Source of the DNA: Rusavskia elegans
Lineage: Eukaryota > Ascomycota > Lecanoromycetes > Teloschistales > Teloschistaceae
Direction of reading: 5' to 3'
DNA: 64,000 nt
Assembly (NCBI GenBank): GCA_011316305.1
Contig: SAUG01000035.1
Coordinates: 62,001-126,000, forward strand
Below, one piece after another: positions 52,129 through 62,800 of this stretch. Under the pieces are notes generated by a model. The model did not search any database, was not told the DNA's origin, and saw nothing but the letters and a program-made list of their open reading frames with translations. Both the position numbers and the translations under genes were made by a program. Numbering within the stretch: the first letter of the stretch is position 1; each line of letters begins with the position of its first letter.

Positions 52129-52450
52129 TAAATTGACCGTCGGATCGGGTTTCGAATCCGGGTTAACTAACTCGATTCGATCCGAAAAAACGCTAAATAC
52201 TAGGTTCAAACTATAAAGCTAGTATAACTTTTATACGATTTTACTAAAAAAATTCTAATTAATTAATTACGTTAGTTAAAAAATCCGTAATAGAACTAAA
52301 TATATTACCTGAAAATATTATCTTTATTAAAATATTAAAATAATAATATATTAAATATATAATATAATCGGGTCGAATCCGGATCGGATTACTAAAATCG
52401 GATCGGATATCCGACGGTTCGACGGAAACCCGATCCGAACCGGCCAGTCT
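52129..52450 (+). mobile_element. TIR element C (about 320 bp)
   Basis: The interior aligns with element A (GACGGTTCGACG near the right end, CGCTAAATACTAG near the left). The left end is mutated (AAATTGACCGTCGG); the right end is GGCCAGTCT. A possible AGATATT duplication flanks it. Confidence 0.65.
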
Positions 52451-52909
52451 AGATATTCTATATCTTTTTTTATTAAATCTATATATATTAGATCTATTTA
52501 AATATATTTTTTCTTTAAATTAAACTTCGGTCCCTATCCTATAAAAACCCTATACTATTTACGCTCTAATCTATAAAATCTAATATTCTATTGGTGTAAA
52601 TTTTATAAGCTAAAATCTATACCAATCCAATCTATTCCGGCGAAAACGAATTCGTTCGGATCGGATTTGAATTAAAATTTCTATATCCCGTTCCGAAAAA
52701 TATATAAAACACGCGCAATTTCATAATACGATAAATTCAAGATTACAATTTAAACTATTATTTCTTTTATTAAATCAAGATATTTATAGTATTCAAAAAT
52801 CGTTAATACGAAAATCTTTATCGAAATATCGAATACTATAAACGTTTTCGTTATTCGGTATATTTTTTCGGATATACGGTTGATCAAATATATATTACTA
52901 TAGTGTAAC

Positions 52910-53065
52910 GTCCCTATACGTTAAAGAGCGTTACGCTCGAGCCTAGTTACAGCCGTAGGCGTAGTCCGAGCTACTAAATAGTAAGGGAATCCTAGCGTAG
53001 GTTATCGTAACTAATCCCGCGCAGCCGCGAAGGTACGGTTACGATATTACGAGGCGTCTATATTA
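52910..53065. other. GC-richer patch inside the island, possible LTR fragment
   Basis: This patch opens TGTAACGTCCC and is full of CpG (GCGCAGCCGCGAAGG), unlike its surroundings. A TG start suggests an LTR end, but I found no second copy. The call is tentative. Confidence 0.25.
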
Positions 53066-54160
53066 TATAGGTAATTAAAAAGAAAATAGTAGAAACGTAT
53101 TTAATAATTAAATTAATAACTAATAAGAGAAGCTATCTAATAGGAGTAAGGAATAATATATATAGTAAAAATAGCCGATAGTACCGATAGATAACTGTCC
53201 GCTAAAAGCTTCTATATAAAGATCGGCTAAAGCGGCTATAGGCGGCTATAGTTAATTAGATTCGCTTATATAGCTAATCTTCCAGCGTACCTCTATAGAA
53301 TCGTAGATATAATATAGCTCTTTTTATATCGCTTCGTATCTAGTCCTTCTATCTATAGAATTTTTAAAACCTAACTTTCTTTTATCTTTTTTCTTTTATT
53401 TTTTAATATTATTATTATATATTTTCGAAGAGATAATCGTTTAAAATCTTTCCGTCGAATTTAGTTAAAGGGTATTATTATACCTTTTTTTTATAATCTC
53501 TATACTCGTAATCTTTTAAAAGAATATAAGGTTAAAGTAGATTGTAATATTTATAGTAAGTATATTCGAGCCTAGAAGTCCTGCGATCTTTTAATTTCTA
53601 ATACGATTTATATATCCGTTTTTCCTTTATATATATTTCTCTCTCTAATATATCTAGGGAAACGTTTTAAAGATAAGAAAAATAAACTTCGTTCTAATAT
53701 TAGGAATATCTTTAACGAATATACCGAGACGCGATATTATATCGAATCTTTTTTAAATTCTAAAAAAGAAATTTATAATTAGCGTTTTACTTAAAAATCG
53801 GATTTCCGCTATCTTTTTAGAAAATAAAAGCGTTTTATTACTTATTATCGCGCTTTAGATAAGCGTAAAAAAAAATTTTATCGTTTAGAAATAATATATC
53901 CTATCTTATCTTGACGAGTTTAACGATCTAGTTACGTTCTACTCCTCTATTAGTTTTACGCTAGCCGCGTAAAAGGCGTCCGTTAAGTCTATTTCCGGTT
54001 TCGATTCGGATAATTTAGATCGGTTCCTAAAAAAGTTCGATTTTTTACTACTTCTAGAAGTATCGGGGTAATAAAAGAATATCTAGTTAAAGATTCCTTT
54101 ATATTCTTTTATTAAATTCTAAATTATATATTAATATTATAAGTTATATTTAGATCTTCC

Positions 54161-54318
54161 AGACTGGCCACTTCGGTCCAAAGTGGCGACCCGACTTCGC
54201 GATAAACGTGGCTAACGCGTTAAAATTACTAGTTAAAGTTAATTTCCTTTCTAATACGGTTAGAAACTCGGGTCGATTCCTCCGATCCGGATTCGAAACC
54301 CGATAAAACGGCCAGTCT
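54161..54318 (+). mobile_element. 158-bp TIR element D
   Basis: AGACTGGCC and GGCCAGTCT ends enclose 158 bp. TCTTCC flanks it on both sides, within a longer imperfect match. Element E is the same sequence inverted and of the same length. Confidence 0.8.
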
Positions 54319-55136
54319 AAGGTCTTCCGATATTTCCGCTAATTTTTATTCTTTAGCGACTATCTTATTTTAAGATAATAAAGTTAAAAACTATCTATCC
54401 TTTAGTTATATATTTAGTATAGAGTCTGGATTTCCTTTTTCTAGATATTTTTCTAGTTCGGGCGTAAAGTTATATTCGACCCTTTCTATTTACTTAATAA
54501 TACTTTTATAGATTTTTTTAATATCTTCTATCTATAATTCCTAGATTATCTTCTAGGTTTTATCGTATTTAAATACTAATTATAAAAGTAGATAGTAGTA
54601 TTCTTTCTAGATCTTTATTTCCTATACCTCGCCCTCTTTTTTAAAAAGGTTATCGATTTCCTTAATTTAGTTATAATCTATATTTAATATAATATCCAGT
54701 TTTCTATATAGGAGGTTTTTATATATAAGAAGATATATTATTTATAGCTCTATCTTTCTTCCGACTATACTTTCTTATACCGGTATTCTAGTAATTAATT
54801 CTTTCTATTCGTTTCTAAATATAATATACTATCGTTTACTTTCGATTATTATAAAGTTTAAGACTCTAATAAATCTATTTCTTACCTTAACTTCTATTTC
54901 TATAATTTTATTATTTTATCGCGGGAGTATTTAGATATATCCCTGGATTTATCTATATAGTCTTTCTATAATTTTATTTTCTTTTTCTCTATTTACTAAA
55001 GCTATAGTTTTATAATCTCCAATTTTAACTTTAAGCGCTACTATAAAAGGTTTTTCGGTTTTATACGGTTTAAATTCTAATATTAGCTTCTACTTCGCTC
55101 TTTTTAGTTCTATAGGGTACTATCCTTATTAGCATT

Positions 55137-55322
55137 TCCCAAAACCGATTTAAAGCCGGTTTTAGCCGTCTTAGCCGTCTCAGCCGGTTCTTAGCCGTAC
55201 CGGCTAAAAGCGGCTTATAAGCGGCTTATTAGCCGGTTTTAGGTATACTCGAAGCTACGTAGCTACGCGGCTAAAACGGCTAAAACGGCTAAACGGCTAA
55301 GACGGCTAAAACCGGCTAAAAA
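55137..55322. repeat. fold-back segment of CGGCTAAAA units
   Basis: Repeats of TTTTAGCCG on the left half and CGGCTAAAA on the right half meet around CTACGTAGCTACG near 55,250-55,265, so the segment can fold on itself. The unit count differs between the arms. Confidence 0.75.
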
Positions 55323-55934
55323 GATTTAGAGATTCGATTTTAAATTCGTTTAAATCCTTATTAGTTAGTAGGCCTATATACGCCTATATATACCGCTAGG
55401 CTAGCTTTATCTAGATTAAAAGTAATAGGTTTCTTTACTAGAATCTAACTAGAATAGGTCTAGCGTAGTTTATTAAATAGATATTCGACTTCCGTTATTC
55501 CCGCGTTTAGCGGCGGCCGTTAAACCTTATTTTTAATTTAGATTATATAGATTTATTTTTAGTTTTTATATAGATTCTATTTTAGGCTATTTACTAAATA
55601 GATATTCGTACTATAGATACTATTAGAGCTCCAATCTATCGAAAATCTATTTTTTAGATTTTTAGATTATTTAGATTAATTAGATTATTTAGATTATTTG
55701 GATTAAGATAGCTGTCAGCCGGTCTAATCTGAAAATCCATTTTAGGATCCGTTGAAGAGACTTTAGCTTTCTATATAAAAACGCTGAAGAAAAGGATAAA
55801 GAATCTTTTATAAAGAGAAAGGATATTAGTAATACTAAATTTAAAATCCGGAGATAAATCTTCTAAGATTTTATATTAACTATTATAATTTTAAAAGAGC
55901 TATAGAATAATAATAACTGGAAGATAGATCATTC

Positions 55935-56092
55935 AGACTGGCCGTTTTATCGGATTTCGAACCCGGGTTCGTATTCCGGGTTCGACTTTCTAACCGTATT
56001 AGGAAGGAAACTAACTTTAACTAGTAATTTAGACGCGTTAGCCACGTTTATCGCGAAGTCGGATCGCCACTTTGGTTCGAAGTAGCCAGTCT
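55935..56092 (-). mobile_element. 158-bp TIR element E (inverted copy of D)
   Basis: This copy is exactly 158 bp, the reverse complement of element D with scattered transitions. It shares CTAACCGTATTAG, AACTTTAACTAGTAATTT, CGCGTTAGCCACGTTTATCG and CGAAGTCGG. I see no clear duplication in its flanks. Confidence 0.8.
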
Positions 56093-57702
56093 AAAACTAC
56101 TATAAAAATAAATTCGGCTAATTAAATTATTTATTCTTTATATATAAAGTTTTAATAGAATTATTTAAAAAAAACTCGGAAGTCCTTTTTATAAATTATA
56201 TATATAAGATTAACCGGTATCGTCTTCCTCTACTAGTAATCTAAAGTGTTACTACGATAGATTTATTATTTATCGTCGGCTTTATAATTATTCTATATAA
56301 AATAGAATACGATTATATATAGTTTTTTATATAAATTAAAACGTTTTACTAATTTTACGATTTTTCTAATTCTAAGATTATTATTACCGACGCCGATCCA
56401 GTTTTAGAAATACTATTAAACTCGAGCTTCCTAAAACTAAATATCTAATATACGAATAGTATATTAATAAAAACGTTATAGGTACTAGAAACGAAATTCT
56501 TTTCTATAAAAAAGACTAGAAGGCTTTTAAACGGATATAGTAGAAAATTATCTATTTAATATCCCGAACAGAATACGAACGGAATTAATAGGTAATAAAA
56601 GAAAAATATAGTATTTTATCTAATATACTAGCCTATATCGAAGATACGTAATTATATTATAAAGAGAAATTTATTAGATATTTTATAAATAAGATAATAT
56701 ATATCGGTAACTATTTAATAAATCGTATTAAAGAAGGTTACGCCGCGTTTAAATATCGTCTAGAGTATTCGACCGGCGATATCTTAATAGTAATTAATAA
56801 AATTAAGGCTTTTATTAAAAATAAAGTAAAGACTAAAAGATCCCGAGTTTCGACTACGAAGAATACGATTCCTTTTAACTTTAATCCGAGTCTCTTTCGT
56901 AATCTTAACTATAAAACGATAAATAAAGTACGATTCTATATTCTAAAATAATACCGAATATTTAAAATTCTCGGTAGAGAAGAGATTTTTAAACCGTATA
57001 TAGGAATTTTCCGTTAGATAATAGAATTACCTTATTATTATAAAATTTAGAACTATATAAATTTAATTTCCGGAAGATTCGAAATCCTAGATTTTAATAA
57101 TATTTACTAATATTAGTACTATAATCTCTGTTCCCGTCGACGCCCTTTTAATTAAATATTAAACGAGCAGGATTTTATTTATATGATCCTTTTTAGTATT
57201 AAGACGCTAATCGTTAATATAGAGGCGAGATTATTTTTCTATAGAAAAAAACCTTTTATAACTTTAGTATTTAATAAAAAAAATAACAAGATATTAGATT
57301 TCGATCCTATCGATTCTATTTTCTAGATCTTCGATCCTCCTAAATTATAAGGTAAAGGAAGATTAAAAGGCAGTACTAAAATAAAAATAGCTTTAAAAAA
57401 GCAGAATAAAGAAATAAAATAATTCTAGGTCTATAAAAATAGTATACGCCGAGATTTCTTTATTATTTAAATATATTTAATATCGTATAGATTAATATAT
57501 ATAGTAAAAGATTACGTAGACGGGATCCTAGCTCTAATCTACTATAAATAATATTTCGAGTAGCCGTATCTATATTTCTAAAGCTTTTAGACGTATATAA
57601 GCGATATTAGATAGAAATAGTAATAAAAAAACGAGGAGGATAATAAATATAGTAATATTAATCTTTATATCTAAAAGAATAATTATCTAGAAGGCTTAAA
57701 TA

Positions 57703-58315
57703 TATTTAGAAACGGTTAGATTTCTTAGGTTTCTACGCCGTTACTATATCTGCTTCCCGGCGCCTCGAAGCCAGTTTCTAAAAAGCCGAGGTAAAAATAG
57801 TAGTAAAAGAAACGGAATAAAATTCCTAAAGAGAAAAAAAATAGCTAGCGGAACGATAATATATATATTCCGCCTCTAAAGCGTACTATATAATTACGCT
57901 TTCGCGTATTAATTAGATAACGTTATATAGAATTAACAAGTACTTAATTTAATAATTTAAATATAAAATAACTATACTAATTAGAAGATAGATAAATATT
58001 TTAAATCGACAGATATTAGAGAGGGGTTATATATTACGGAATTAAATATAAAATTTTTATAGAACTAGTTCTATCCGTAGGTTTTTCCGAACGATTTTTA
58101 GTAGTAAGAATATTTTCCAGGATCGAGGTAAATAACGTTAAAAAAATACTATTTATCTAATTTTTATCGCGTATACTGGATTTTTTTAGATCTAATAGTA
58201 CGAGTATATAGCTAAAATATTTAAAAGTTTTAACTTTAAAGTTTATATAGTTAGTATATAGTACAAGTATATAGGAGGTAATTAAAAAAAAGAAATTCTC
58301 GATAAAGATTATAAA
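57703..58315 (+). repeat. direct repeat, copy 2 (partner at 50,725-51,258)
   Basis: Same order of blocks as copy 1, but less C-to-T converted (for example GCGCCTCGAAGCCAG against GCGTTTCGAAACCAG). It has an extra insertion of about 70 bp near 58,150. A GATTTAACCCGATTAGGAAGG end like that of the relic transposon follows at about 58,370. Confidence 0.75.
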
Positions 58316-58440
58316 AGGGTAGAGCTATCGGACCCTATATTTTACCCTATTAGGTTAGTTGCCGCCGGGATTTAACCCGATTAGGAAGGATATATATTAG
58401 CGACACGCAGGATATATATTAGCGACGTGGGGATGTGCAC

Positions 58441-58809
58441 GGAGGCCTTCCCTTTATTTTCTTGATTTGTCTGTTTTGTTCGAATTGCTACCATACTCTG
58501 ATAGATTCTAATGGCTATTGATTTTAAAGCTATTAGAGGCGGCGGGGTTGAAGATGTTGTCAGGTTTTAGCGTTACGGAGATGGGTGAATGCTGTGAATG
58601 ATTCGAAACAGGAAGAAAAAGAATAATCTTGGTAAGTATGCTCTCTACCCTCTCCAAAAGGAAATCCTGAAGGGTAATATACAAAAGTGCCTCATTTCTC
58701 ATTTCTCACCCACAGCACCTTCCAACCTCTTACTGGCAATCTCCAGCCTTCAGCAGACTAGCACGACCAAAATCACCACGACTGTCCTTGCCTTCACGAC
58801 CACACCCCC
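58441..58809. other. right border of the island
   Basis: GC content returns to the genomic level at about 58,440. About 370 bp precede the stop of the next minus-strand gene. No gene is seen. Confidence 0.5.
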
Positions 58810-59999
58810 CTACGCCCCAACTGGATCCCTCAACTCAAACCCCAGAAAATAGTACAATTTGGCCGGCGGTCTCCCTCCCCTCCTGCTAGGCGGCGGCCTC
58901 CATGTCACCGTCCAAATCCTCACAACCGGCACCCTCCTGCCCAAAACATCACTATGATCAATCACCAACCACGCAATCCCCAACCCATGCACCGTCCCCA
59001 GTAAAGCTTTCCCATCCTCAGATCGCATATCATATTCGTGCCCTGGCCAAGGTAGATCGAGTTTATCCTTTTCCGCGACCTCGATGTACTCCATTATCCG
59101 GCGGGTGGAGGACGTGAAGACGTCGCGGTGGATAATGTGGCGGAGTTTGTTGGGGGGAGTGGAGGAAGCGGCCGCGATGGCAGTCCAATTCTGCCAGACG
59201 ACGTCGGACCAACGGTTAAGGGTGGGGATGGTAACGCTGCTGCCGGCGTGAGCAGAGGGGGAGTGGTTGTCCATGGCTATGATGGCGCTTTCGGAGCCGG
59301 CGGGGATGAAGAGGTTATTGTAGGAGCCACTGGTTCTGGGCTGTGTTTGATGGTTATTAAATCGACGTTATGATTCTTGTCAGCAGATGGGCGTGGGGCA
59401 TGAAATTGCATGTATATATAAAAGAGTTGACTTTCCTCTGGGAATTGAGAACCCTGGTGATCTGAAGCCAGAGATCTGGTGGGAGGAAGTGAGTGACTTA
59501 CGTGAGTCTGACCGTCGGATGTGTGAAAATCCTTGTTCTGATAGGTGCCTATCCCTTTCACACTGTCCTGGTCGTATGGAATGTCCAGGTCCCGCAATGC
59601 TGGGAACAGATCTGCAGGTACGCCGCCTCTGCTCTCGAGAACTTCCCAGGCATCGACTTGGTCTTGACGGGTAAAGACTCGGCCAGTTGGTGCTTGATTC
59701 ATAATCTTATTCAAGGCCTGTTCACCTTTGCAAACGGCATCGTCGTAGAAATGATCGTCTTGTCGCTTGTCATGTTTGTTTTCGATGTTGAGAATCGTGT
59801 GCTGGTGGATGAAGCTGTCTTGCCCGAAAGGGACGGCGATGCTCTTCTCGACCTGGGAGGTTTTGAGGTGCTGAGGGGACAGCTGGTCAATGTTGGTGCC
59901 TCGTTTGAGGTTCAAAGAGAAGATGAGAATGACAGAGGCTAGCACGATAACAAGGCCTCCAGAAGGGCGTTGGAGAGCCATTGTAGTTGAGAGCGACAT
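58810..59999 (-). CDS. hypothetical protein with N-terminal membrane anchor
   Basis: Two exons, 59502..59999 and 58810..59340, with a 161-nt intron (59341..59501, GTAAGT donor, ACACAG acceptor), in frame, 342 residues. The N-terminus (RPSGGLVIVLASVILIFSLN) is a single hydrophobic anchor of type II character. The luminal part has KGEQALNKIM and ADLFPALRDLDIPYD. After the splice it reads PRTSGSYNNLFIPAGSESAI, and a block LLGTVHGLGIAWLVIDH then VVRIWTVTWRP closes the protein. I know no function. It lies next to the P450 on the same strand, 0.4 kb away, and could be part of the same small accessory cluster. Confidence 0.62.
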
Positions 60000-60436
60000 G
60001 ATGCTGTTTGGCCTTTGTTACTGTATCAAAACGGTCGAGGCCAGGCCAGAGAGGAAATGGAAAGAATCCAGGCGGAACGTTGGCATCATGTCAGTGGATG
60101 AACGTGATCTATAAGCCAAGGTTGTAATATTCACTGATCTAGTGAATGAGAGCTTCATATAGTTGTTAACCCAGTGCAAGCCGTCTGTCCCGTCCCCATA
60201 ATGCATCGACAAGTTCGCAATTATAAGGCTCGACCTACCTCCGTGGACACAGGTACATGAGCCATGTCGCACGTGATCGCTGTCATTGTTTGTGAGGTGG
60301 ATAGACGTCGTTGCTGACGTCTCTGAAGAATCGAGCCATCCAAGATCGTCATTCGTGGTATCGATTACTGTTCAATCAAAGCATTGTGACTTCACCGCCA
60401 CACATCAATGCCACAGCATCCCCCCCAACTCCCTGC
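60000..60436. other. intergenic between two minus-strand genes
   Basis: About 440 bp containing the promoter of the membrane-anchored protein and the 3' end of the P450. No other feature is seen. Confidence 0.5.
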
Positions 60437-62190
60437 TCAAGTAGACCTGCTGAATCCAAACTCCCACTGCCAATCGCCGGTATCCTTCCTCGCGCTCACC
60501 TTAACCCTGACATCCCCTTTCGGCAATGGTATCGAGCTGGTGATCCTACCGGCTTCCATCGCTGGTAGTTGCCAATCCACCGCCTCGCCCTTGGCATCCA
60601 CAGCCACCATGTCAAACCGGGACACGAACATCGCAGCGGCCGCACAGATCTCCGTTGCTGCGAAATGTCGCCCAGGGCACAGAGACTCGCCACCTCCGAA
60701 AGATCGGAAGGCCCCAGGATGCAGCTTGGTCTTGTCGGCATCCGGCGTAGACTTGAGGAAGCGACGAGGGTTGAACTGATGTGCGTCATCGCCCCAGATG
60801 GAAGGCAAGGCGTGGATGGTTGCACCTGGCATTGTAATGATACTGCCAGCCTTGAGGCGATATCGCTTCGCGAGAACGGTATCTCGCATGACCATGCGAG
60901 AAGAGGTGTTGTGGGTGTGGAAGCGGAGTGTCTCTTGATAGGTCGACGAGAGCAACACGAACACCTGTCGTAAAGTCGGGGTATGGATTGTACATTTGAT
61001 ACTTCCATCTTGGGCTATTGTTTGTTTCATCGATCCAAGGGATAGCTCAACACGGAGTTCGGCCAGCAGTTGTAGATCAGAATAGATGTGGGCAAGCATC
61101 CAGAAGAGCGTTGGGGTGGAATTGACGAGGACGCCCATTATGCTGCCAATCTCGAACCGTGCGATATCAGGGATAGAGAGCCCGTAGGTGATGCCGGCGT
61201 GGTAGCGGGCTTTGGTGAGATCCGAGGCGTTTTCATGGCCTCTCCATTCCAGATAATCGGTCATGGCATTGATCAATCGAGAGCGAGCGCGGTAGCCTTT
61301 GCGAGCGAATAGTGAGGGTGCGGGAGCTAGGAGGAGGCGGGTGAGATCATGCTCCCACTCCCTGAACGATGGACTTAGCCAAGATGTCTTGATAGATATA
61401 AGCAATGATATTGCACTTACCACAGTACGTGCTCCAGTTCAGGGCGTTTATTGAACGGGTTCTGTGGCCCATAGACCTGAGTCTACTGTTAGTGCCACTC
61501 AGCCGACGAAGAAATAGAGGCGAAGTGGGGAGGCTCACAGCTTCGGTAGTACCGACTGTCATCACAGTCCTGAGCCAGCCGAAGAGATCTACGACAGCAT
61601 CGTTCGGCTCAGATGCCAGATCGTCGAGATAGCCCTGGATGCTTGTAAGTGCCGCAAGCTCCATCTTTTCGAGCGAGGGCCCGGGGCTTAAGCAGCGGTG
61701 AAAGATATGACTGGTCTCGACGATCAGGTTCCAGCTGCCTCCAGGAAAAGAAACGTCGGTAGCCGCCAGCTCCATTGCCTTCCTGTCCAGGTCGAAGAGC
61801 CGGGGTAACATCGTGGTAGCGAAGACGCTGAAGTCGTAGATTCGAGGGGTTTTCTGAACTGCCACAACCAAGTCTGGGGAGTTGACGACGTGAACATCTT
61901 TGCGGAGGATTTGGAGCGTGAAGATAGGATACTTGTGTTTTGCCCTGCCATGTCTTCAGTCACTGTTGGCAATGAGGTTTATTCCCGAACCCTAGGTGCT
62001 CGAAGTATTCGAAGCCATGCTTGAGAAGCCCGACGAGGTGTCCAACAAATGGGATTGTTTGAGGAATGATGGGTGGTGTGCGCGAGGTTTCGCGAGGGCG
62101 TGAACAAAGCTTATAAGCGAAGACCACAAAAGCTATCACGCATAGAATAGCTGATACAAACCCAAGCGACTGATTATCCAAGATCTCCAT
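60437..62190 (-). CDS. cytochrome P450 monooxygenase
   Basis: Four exons: 61991..62190, 61539..61944, 61421..61476 and 60437..61361, in frame, 528 residues. The introns are 46, 61 and 58 nt; the first has a weak GTTCGG donor, and the choice of acceptor (GGCAG) rests on frame and length. An N-terminal membrane anchor (GFVSAILCVIAFVVFAYKL) is followed by a proline-rich hinge (RTPPIIPQTIPFVGH). The I-helix region is weakly conserved (VLVNSTPTLFWMLAHI). The ExxR motif is in QETLRFHTHN. The heme loop is FRSFGGGESLCPGRHFA, with the axial Cys. This heme loop is typical of fungal CYP7/CYP8-like P450s. Likely ER-bound and secondary-metabolic; substrate unknown. Confidence 0.9.
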
Positions 62191-62800
62191 GGCTCAATGT
62201 TGAGTACAGGCGGTTTGCGAAAAGAGAGGTTGATATGAGGTTGATATGTTGGAGAAAAGGTAAACAGCCAGGGTCTAGCGAAGGCTCAATATATAACAAA
62301 TGACGCAAAACCTTGAAGTCAACAACAATAAAGGATATTCGTCACTTCAACGGAATCGACAAGTGGGAGATGACTCAATTTCACCATCAAGGAATTGATG
62401 ATTCACACTGGGGGAGTGATGGCCAGGAAACAAACTGGATCGAGAAGATCAAGGAGTGGGTCTGTCTCAACCATACGAGTTGGCAAACCATGTCTTAAAC
62501 ACCTCGATCGACTCTACCGTTAGATGCCTTGTCATGTCGAAAGCCAATCGCAATAGTGGTGTACAGCAGTCGGTACCTCGATGAGAATCACGTTCCAACG
62601 AGTGCTTGGTTGGTATCATACAGCTGCCATAAGCGCCTGGTTTGGAAGAGCGACAATTGTGGTAGAAATATGGAGCGGTTCGCGGCTCTGGGGGATCTGT
62701 TTGATGTTGTCGGCCACATTGTGATTGCTTTTATAATACAAGCATGCTGCATCACGACATGGCGAGTACAAGGCAATCCAGGCATGACAACATTGAGATG
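62191..62800. other. intergenic between P450 and Trm61
   Basis: About 610 bp upstream of the P450 and downstream of Trm61. Small frames on both strands lack support. Confidence 0.5.

Larger units (their letters stand above)
49290..58440. repeat. AT-rich, RIP-like repeat island
   Basis: About 9 kb very rich in TpA, with CpA and TpG scarce by eye, and no long open frame in any of six frames. This contrasts with both flanks, where frames are dense. It is made of nested repeats: several AGACTGGCC-ended inverted-repeat elements, a pair of large direct repeats, a long inverted repeat, and a fold-back segment. The simplest reading is old transposons erased by RIP. The host species would then be one with an active or formerly active sexual RIP system. 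Confidence 0.85.

Noticed and set aside
49290..58440. Search for genes, tRNAs or CRISPR-like arrays in the AT-rich island
   Set aside because: No long frame, tRNA fold or regularly spaced repeat was found. The repeats are nested inverted and direct copies without regular spacers.
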